A DNA stretch of 64,000 bases from Dastarcus helophoroides (lineage: Eukaryota; Arthropoda; Insecta; Coleoptera; Bothrideridae): positions 34,614,722 through 34,678,721 of the forward strand of contig CM053328.1 of the NCBI GenBank assembly GCA_028583605.1, read 5' to 3'. The notes under the pieces are model-generated. The model was not told the origin of the DNA, did not search any database, and saw only the letters and a program-made list of their open reading frames with translations. The position numbers and the translations under genes were made by a program. Each line of letters starts with the position of its first letter. Position 1 is the stretch's first letter. Positions 59,194 to 64,000 of the stretch are shown piece after piece.

Positions 59194-59523
59194 AATTCCA
59201 AAATGCGTCATTGGCACCGGGGTTTGAACACGCCATCTATCAGACCTATTCAGCTTTAATCCAAAAATTGAAATACAAATCTTGTCCCCTGAAACCAAGA
59301 AAGATTAAAAAACATAACAAAGGTTGCCTCTAACGCGTTTCGATAGTATCTCTCTGAAGATGATAGCTTGGCTGTCGAAACGCGTTAGAGCAACCTTTGT
59401 TATGTTTTTTAATCTTTCTTGATTTCAGGGGACAATATTTGTATTTCAATTTTTAGGTTAAAGCTGAATAGGTCTGATAGGTAGCGGGTTCAAACCCCGG
59501 TGCCAATCACGCATTTTTGAATT
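59194..59523. repeat. ~330-bp palindrome with tRNA-like B box
   Basis: Left arm 59194-59343 and right arm about 59375-59523 are inverted copies (aattccaaaatgcgt, ttggcaccggggtttgaac, gacctattcagctttaa, caaatcttgtcccctgaaac) around a 31-bp centre containing a hammerhead-like core. Each arm joins a family-1 unit to a different sequence that includes ggttcaaaccccggtgcca, identical over 11 bases to the Pol III B box GGTTCRANYCC (59487-59497 on +). Confidence 0.8.
59350..59390 (+). ncRNA. Intact hammerhead-like ribozyme core (family 1)
   Basis: CTCT (59350-59353) pairs with AGAG (59387-59390) as stem I. Core CTGAAGA is at 59354-59360, stem II is GATAGC/GCTGTC with a G-U pair and loop TTG, then GAAA, a 2-bp stem III with loop GC, and U17. 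It has the same fold as the copy at 13097-13137. Activity is inferred. Confidence 0.65.
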
Positions 59524-59985
59524 CTGTTGCACGTTATACTCCCAGCTACACATGCTGTTTAGAGCACGTTAGTAACAGGAATTAATATGATGACTAACAG
59601 AAACCATAAGTGTTTTTCCTATCAATAAACGCTCAACACGCCTAGAGAAATTTTTTCCTTTAGAAATTTCGATCTTTTTTCTCGAAAATTCATCTTTTTT
59701 TAAATAATTTATTTAAGAAAATTTTTAATTTTTAAAGAGTTTTTCATATTTTTCTGAGAATTTATACTAGCTACTCATAATTTATTGTAAAATTACATTG
59801 TTAGCCTATCGAGGTCTTCGAAAATTTTGGTACCATTTATTTTCTTCAAATTTTCTTTCTTTGTCTAATTTATTACCGAAAATTTCTAATTTTTTTTGAC
59901 ATTTTGAGTTTTTTGACCAAATTTATGTTAGTTTTGCTAAATTACTTTTAAAAATTGTTAGCAGTGCCTATATGTCTTTGTAAGT
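59524..59985. other. AT-rich DNA before the LINE
   Basis: Contains tatttttctgagaa-type filler and no recognisable gene. Confidence 0.45.
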
Positions 59986-61830
59986 GTTGGTAGAGTTTGG
60001 CACTTTAACTCTGCAAACTGGGAAGAATTGAGAGACTTCTTTGCATCTTTCCCATGGCAGGAAGTCTACTTTAACTCAGGCAACCCTTCCTTAGTCGCCG
60101 AATCTGTCATGGAAACTATCCTGATTGGTATGGAATTCTCAATTCCCCACTCCCAAAAGAAGTCTGCCTCCAGTAAATCTTGGTTCAGTAAAAAATGTGC
60201 TCGGGCTGTCTCCTGCAAAAATCTCGCATATCGTCGTTGGCGAAATAATCCCTCAGTCGAGACTCGGACCATATTTATTGTTGCACGAAATTCTTGTAAC
60301 AGGTTATTGACAAGGCAAAAGGTGATTTCAATCGTAAAATGCGCCAGAGGCTTATCAACTGTCCGAATGGTTACAGATCCTTTTGGGGATTTGCAAAGTC
60401 AATTGGAAGGAATTTTACATCTTCAAATTTTCCACCTTTACTCGATGAAAATAGCAATATTGCTACTACCTCAAAAGAAAAGGCTGACATGTTAGCCTTA
60501 ATGTTTGCTGAAAATTCCAATCCTGATTCTCGAAACGCAGAACCTCCTATTCTCCCTAACGTTGGCACTTCGATGCCTAAAGTTGTTTTCAGACAACGCA
60601 CAATCAGGAAGATTCTCCTTGAGCTCGACACCTCGAAAGCTTCTCGCCTTGATGGTATTCCCGCTATTGTTTTTAAGAAGTGTGCCCCAGAGTTGACTCC
60701 TGTCCTAAGCAAATTGTTCATACTCTCTTACAACAAAGGTGTATTCCCTAACATCTGGAAATCTGCTAGAGTGCAGCCTGTCCCTAAAAAGGGAAAAAGG
60801 AATCTGGCTAACAACTATCGCCCTATATCTTTGTTACCCGTTATATCTAAAGTGATGGAAAAGGTTATTAACATCGAAATTCTCAAATATCTGAAGGAAA
60901 ATATAATCATCTTCGACAGGCAATACGGTTTTAGACAACAACATTCCACTGGCGATCTACTGGAAAATGTTACTCATATCTGTAACTCAGCTATGGAAAA
61001 ACATGGTGAGGCTAGGATTGTGGTTTTGGATATCTCAAAGGCTTTCGACAGAGTCTGGCATCGATCTCTTCTCGCTAAATTAATATCTTATGGTCTTCCT
61101 CCTCGACTCTGTCATTTGATATCCAATTTTCTCGCTGACAGATCTCTTCAGGTCGTCGTCGATGGTATCTCATCCAAGACAGTTGCAATTAACGCAGGGG
61201 TGCTTCAGGGGTCTGTTCTGTCTCCTACTCTATTTTTGTTACACATAAACGATCTCTTAGCTTCAACTTCCAACCCTATATATAGCTACGCAGATGATAG
61301 TAATCTTGTGCCATCTTTTTTCTCCGACAAACCATTATATATCGCTGCTTCAGATCGACTAAGGGAACAGCGAATACAGACGATTAATCGAATTATTCTG
61401 GAATGGGGTAAGAACGATTTGTTAGACTTTAATGCTTCAAAAAACACAGGCCGCGGTTTTCTCTAAGAAAACATCAAGGGATAATGCAACAAACATACTA
61501 ATGGATGGCAAAATCCTTGCCATGGTATCTAATCTATTTATCGTAGGAGTGAATGCGAGCACTAACTTTTCTTGGAAGGATCATATGGCGCCATTGCCAA
61601 ATCGGCCTCTCAGAAGCTAGGTTTTCTTTTTAGAGCTAAAACGTACTTCACATCTAATCAGCTATTTACACTTTACAAAGCCCAAGTTAGGCCAACACTA
61701 GAATACTGTTCTCATGTTTGGAGTGCAGCCCCAAAACACACTTAAGTTCTCTTGGATTCAGTTCAAAGAAGAGCGATTCGCCTTATTGATGACGAGAGTC
61801 TGACCGATTCTCTCGAAACACTAGAGCACA
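59986..61830 (+). pseudogene. Jockey-type LINE, ORF2 (5'-truncated, frameshifted), first part
   Basis: Begins within the endonuclease-to-RT linker (WEELRDFFASFPWQEV) in frame 60028-60495, then shifts frame near 60330 into 60339-61466, the reverse transcriptase. RT motifs are DTSKASRLDGIPAIVFKKC, YRPISLLPVISKVMEKVI, RQYGFRQQHSTGDLL, DISKAFDRVWH (catalytic Asp), AGVLQGSVLSPTLFLLHIND and SYADDSN (catalytic YADD). One extra A near 61440 shifts into 61432-61620 (KTQAAVFSKKTSRDNA), and the thumb continues with more shifts (YKAQVRPTLEYCSHVWSAAP) to LETLEH at the insertion point. The family is recognised by RT style. It would copy its RNA by target-primed reverse transcription. Confidence 0.88.
61818..61830. 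repeat. 13-bp target duplication (left)
   Basis: acactagagcaca, repeated exactly at 63349-63361, marks the insertion of the R1-type element into the Jockey-type ORF. Confidence 0.9.
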
Positions 61831-63348
61831 CGTATATTTACTGAAGATATTTACACTTCATGTTGGGGGTTCCTACACATGCATACATCCCTGTCCCTAA
61901 ATAATACATAATAGTCTCTAAGGTTTGTAATGTCTTTTTTTGCTGCCTAAATGAATATAAATTCAAAGTCCTTTATAATCTTCTTAAGTTTAGTCCCTAT
62001 CCTATTTCTTATTCTAAGTAATACTCCCTCCATCTTCCCTAACCTAACTTAACCTAATCTAATCTATTCTATTCTATTCTCTGAACACTCTTCTATTCGT
62101 CTTCTTATCCTAGTTTGTTTGCGTTTAGGGCCAGGTACTCAATCCCCCAGCTTGTGCCACGCCAAGGTTCTCAATCCCCTCAGCTTCGGATGATTCCGGA
62201 TTAGGATGGTCGGAGTCTTGGAGTAGATTTCCTCTTATACATCTGACTTCTCGTAGATTATTTTCCTAGGTACTCAGTTCTCCAGTACTCCGAATCTACT
62301 GTTCCTCGAAAGAATTCTTGAGTTCTTCAAGTTTACCCGCCGCATGATTCAAAACCTCGAAGAAGTTTGGATTGCGAACCGCTTCCTCAATCTCCTCGGT
62401 CCTTCTAGGCCATAGTATTCCTTTTCTTAGTCGATGTTTGCTCCGCTCTAATCCTCCATTCCTCCCTGATTTCTGCATACGAACATGATGTGATCCACGT
62501 CCTCGGGTTCTCCGCATTCGCATAGTGGCGAATTCTTCTTTCTCATCCTGTGCAGATATTCCCGGAATCTTCCGTGGCCTGTAAGCAGCTGAACGCATTG
62601 CTGCGATAGCTGCCTTTCTCCTAGACGCCTGTAGCCCTCCACTCTTCTCAAGTAGCGGTGTGTCCTTCTTCCCGTTGAGGCAGAATCCCACCGTTGTTGC
62701 CACCTGGAAAAAGAACAGCGCGCCAGTCTATTTCTAACAAGCCCAAAGGGCACCTTATTATATTCATAAACCTCCACCATATTATTATCTACATTTTCTA
62801 AGCTACATGCGCCCTTCGCGAGCTCGTCCGCTCTACCAGTGACTCCCTGATGCCCTTTAACCCATTCTAATTTTATTTTATCTTACCCTTGCAGTAATTC
62901 CTGCGTCTTCTTTACTAGTTCCGAAATTGGTTTGTTTTGCAAGGCAGCTATTGCAGCTATTGCAACCTTGCTGTCACTCCTAATAATGCAACTTTCTAGC
63001 GTTTGAGCTCGTTCTGGTGCCTTCTTAATAGCTAACAGCTCAGCTTGAAACACGGAGCAATCGCCTCCGAGCCTATATTGTCCTTTTGCTATTTCTTTTC
63101 CTTTCCTATAAATAACATATGCCGTACCTACGCCTACCTCCTGTTTAGATCCATCTGTGTATATTTCATATTCCGTTGCAATTTCTTGCTTCCTTTGTCT
63201 AACTTCCTTTACTGAATGTTGTCTTCTTCTCTTTGCCTTCCTTTCCATCTGTTCCGGGTTAATTTCTAAGCCCGTTTCTTCTCGAATCTTCTGTCCAGAC
63301 CATTCGAAAATCCTTTTCCTATTCCTTATCCCTTCCACTTTGATGTCT
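61831..63348 (-). mobile_element. 5'-truncated R1-type LINE inserted in the Jockey-type LINE
   Basis: 1518-bp insertion on the minus strand between exact 13-bp duplications. Only the end of ORF2 (RNase H and zinc-knuckle region) and a ~460-bp 3' UTR remain, the usual result of incomplete target-primed reverse transcription. The 3' UTR has degenerate cctaa-containing runs near 62040. There is no poly(A) tail at the junction. Confidence 0.85.
62296..63348 (-). pseudogene. R1-type ORF2 C-terminus: RNase H and CCHC
   Basis: The open segment 62883-63338 carries RNase H motifs IYTDGSKQEVGVGTAYVIYR, AELLAIKKAPERA and RSDSKVAIAA. An in-frame TAA at 62883-62885 is followed in the same frame by the expected WVKGHQGVTGRADELAKGA motif and, in 62448-62780, by a C-terminal CCHC knuckle (CECGEPEDVDHIMFVC). 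A frameshift near 62460 moves the last ~50 codons (WPRRTEEIEEAVRN) into the frame ending at 62296. RNase H plus this CCHC arrangement fits R1/LOA/I-type elements; R1 is my preferred call. Confidence 0.8.
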
Positions 63349-63361
63349 ACACTAGAGCACA
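63349..63361. repeat. 13-bp target duplication (right)
   Basis: Exact copy of 61818-61830. The Jockey-type reading resumes here (LEHRRMVGDLSLFYKYYHGR). Confidence 0.9.
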
Positions 63362-63730
63362 GGCGTATGGTTGGTGACCTGTCTCTTTTTTACAAGTACT
63401 ATCATGGAAGATGCTCGCAGGAACTAAAAGGATGGATCCCCCCAAGGGCAAGATTCTTGAGGCATACTAGACAGTCGGAGACAGCAAATTCCTGTGCGTT
63501 CCAGCTGGACACAGTGAGGACTTCTGTCTACGGAGACTCTTTTTTTTATATATACTTCGAAGTTATGGAACTTGTTACCGAAAGGAATTTTCCCCAAAAA
63601 TTACAACCTATTCTTGTTTAAGAAGGCGGTTCATAGCCATCTATCCTTGTTTCCGCACCCTACTCGCAGTGCTTTGAAAGCATAATGGGGTTACCCTTTG
63701 CGAGTGGATTAAACTTAAAAATAAAAACCA
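63362..63730 (+). pseudogene. Jockey-type LINE ORF2 C-terminus and 3' end
   Basis: Continues the ORF2 C-terminal tail after the R1 insertion (LKGWIPPRARFLRHTRQSE, LDTVRTSVYGDSFF). A frameshift near 63545 follows, and the true ending (YNLFLFKKAVHSHLSLFP, ending TAA at 63683-63685) is in another frame. The 3' end, aaaaataaaaacca, abuts the pogo-like terminus. The same terminal segment is found at 44405-44740. Confidence 0.85.
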
Positions 63731-63734
63731 TTTA

Positions 63735-63820
63735 CAGTTAAACCTCCCTATAGTGAATTCCAAGATTCTACAAAAAAATTCGCTATAGAGAGGTTTTCGT
63801 TATAGGGAGACAGCATTAAA
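63735..63820. mobile_element. Pogo/Tigger-like terminal inverted repeat
   Basis: CAGTTAAACCTCCCTATAGT directly after a TA dinucleotide, followed by the inverted subterminal repeat cgctatagagaggtttt and a further copy, ttatagggaga. This is the style of pogo/Tigger ends. The partner end is not in the window, or the element is a solo-end relic. Confidence 0.6.
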
Positions 63821-63884
63821 AATGCACAAATCACATGTAAAATTTCATATTACACATTTATTTGAAAATATATAAACATTTTTT

Positions 63885-64000
63885 TTATGGAACGGACTGG
63901 TCCTTGGTTATCTTCAAAAATTGAAAAACAGAACTTGTCCTCTGAAACCAAAAAAGTTTAAAAAACACAACAAAGGTTGCTCTAACGCGTTTGGACAGCC
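63885..64000 (-). repeat. Family-1 repeat copy cut by window end
   Basis: Unit from tatggaacggactggtcctt to gttgctctaacgcgtttgg. Its core GAAA is changed to CAAA on the minus strand, so G12 is lost. The rest lies beyond the window. Confidence 0.75.

Noticed and set aside
62035..62080. cctaacctaa..cctaatc run as an interstitial telomere (insect TTAGG)
   Set aside because: Only two or three degenerate units, within the 3' UTR of the R1-type element; too short to support a telomeric origin.

Overview
This is eukaryotic, very AT-rich DNA, almost certainly from an insect. It lies inside a Runt-domain (RUNX) transcription factor gene on the + strand. Two coding exons are recognisable. The first, at 14465-14578, encodes the C-terminal part of the Runt DNA-binding domain. 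The second, at 50476-50580, encodes a Gln-rich downstream segment. Both have canonical splice sites and compatible phases, which implies an intron of about 35.9 kb. Most other sequence here is intron filled with mobile and repetitive DNA.

Layout. 1-14464: upstream intron. It holds a 4.9-kb hAT-type element with an 8-bp target duplication (3140-8047) that carries a 384-bp tandem array, further 206-bp and ~430-bp arrays, and several copies of a dispersed ~135-bp repeat with a hammerhead-ribozyme-like core. 14579-34130: a locus of three tandem small genes for secreted six-cysteine peptides (15118, 22271, 33128), each with a 55-56-nt intron. They are separated by two broken copies of a CACTGG-ended DNA transposon and by 5-7 kb of AT-rich satellite, and the transposon/satellite/peptide unit has been segmentally duplicated. 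34130-36580: mostly non-repetitive intron. 36586-42726: a nearly complete Ty3/gypsy LTR retrotransposon (minus strand) with LTRs, PBS, PPT and a gag-pol broken by frameshifts and stops. 42869-50130: a long-TIR element, a Jockey-type fragment, a dead mariner with both TIRs, and AT-rich filler. 50581-58628: unique intron, then a second repeat family with a canonical hammerhead core, split by two hAT-type elements with perfect 8-bp target duplications. 59036-64000: a long palindrome with hammerhead cores and a tRNA-like B box, then a Jockey-type LINE interrupted by an R1-type LINE with a 13-bp target duplication, and a pogo-like terminus.

The items most worth following are two families of hammerhead-like self-cleaving RNA motifs sharing one architecture (2-bp stem III with a 2-nt loop), as known in Penelope-like elements and retrozymes; the recurrent packaging of AT-rich satellite-like DNA between hAT termini; and the unrecognised cysteine-rich peptide family nested in the RUNX intron. 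All homology calls were made by eye from motifs; no database search was run.
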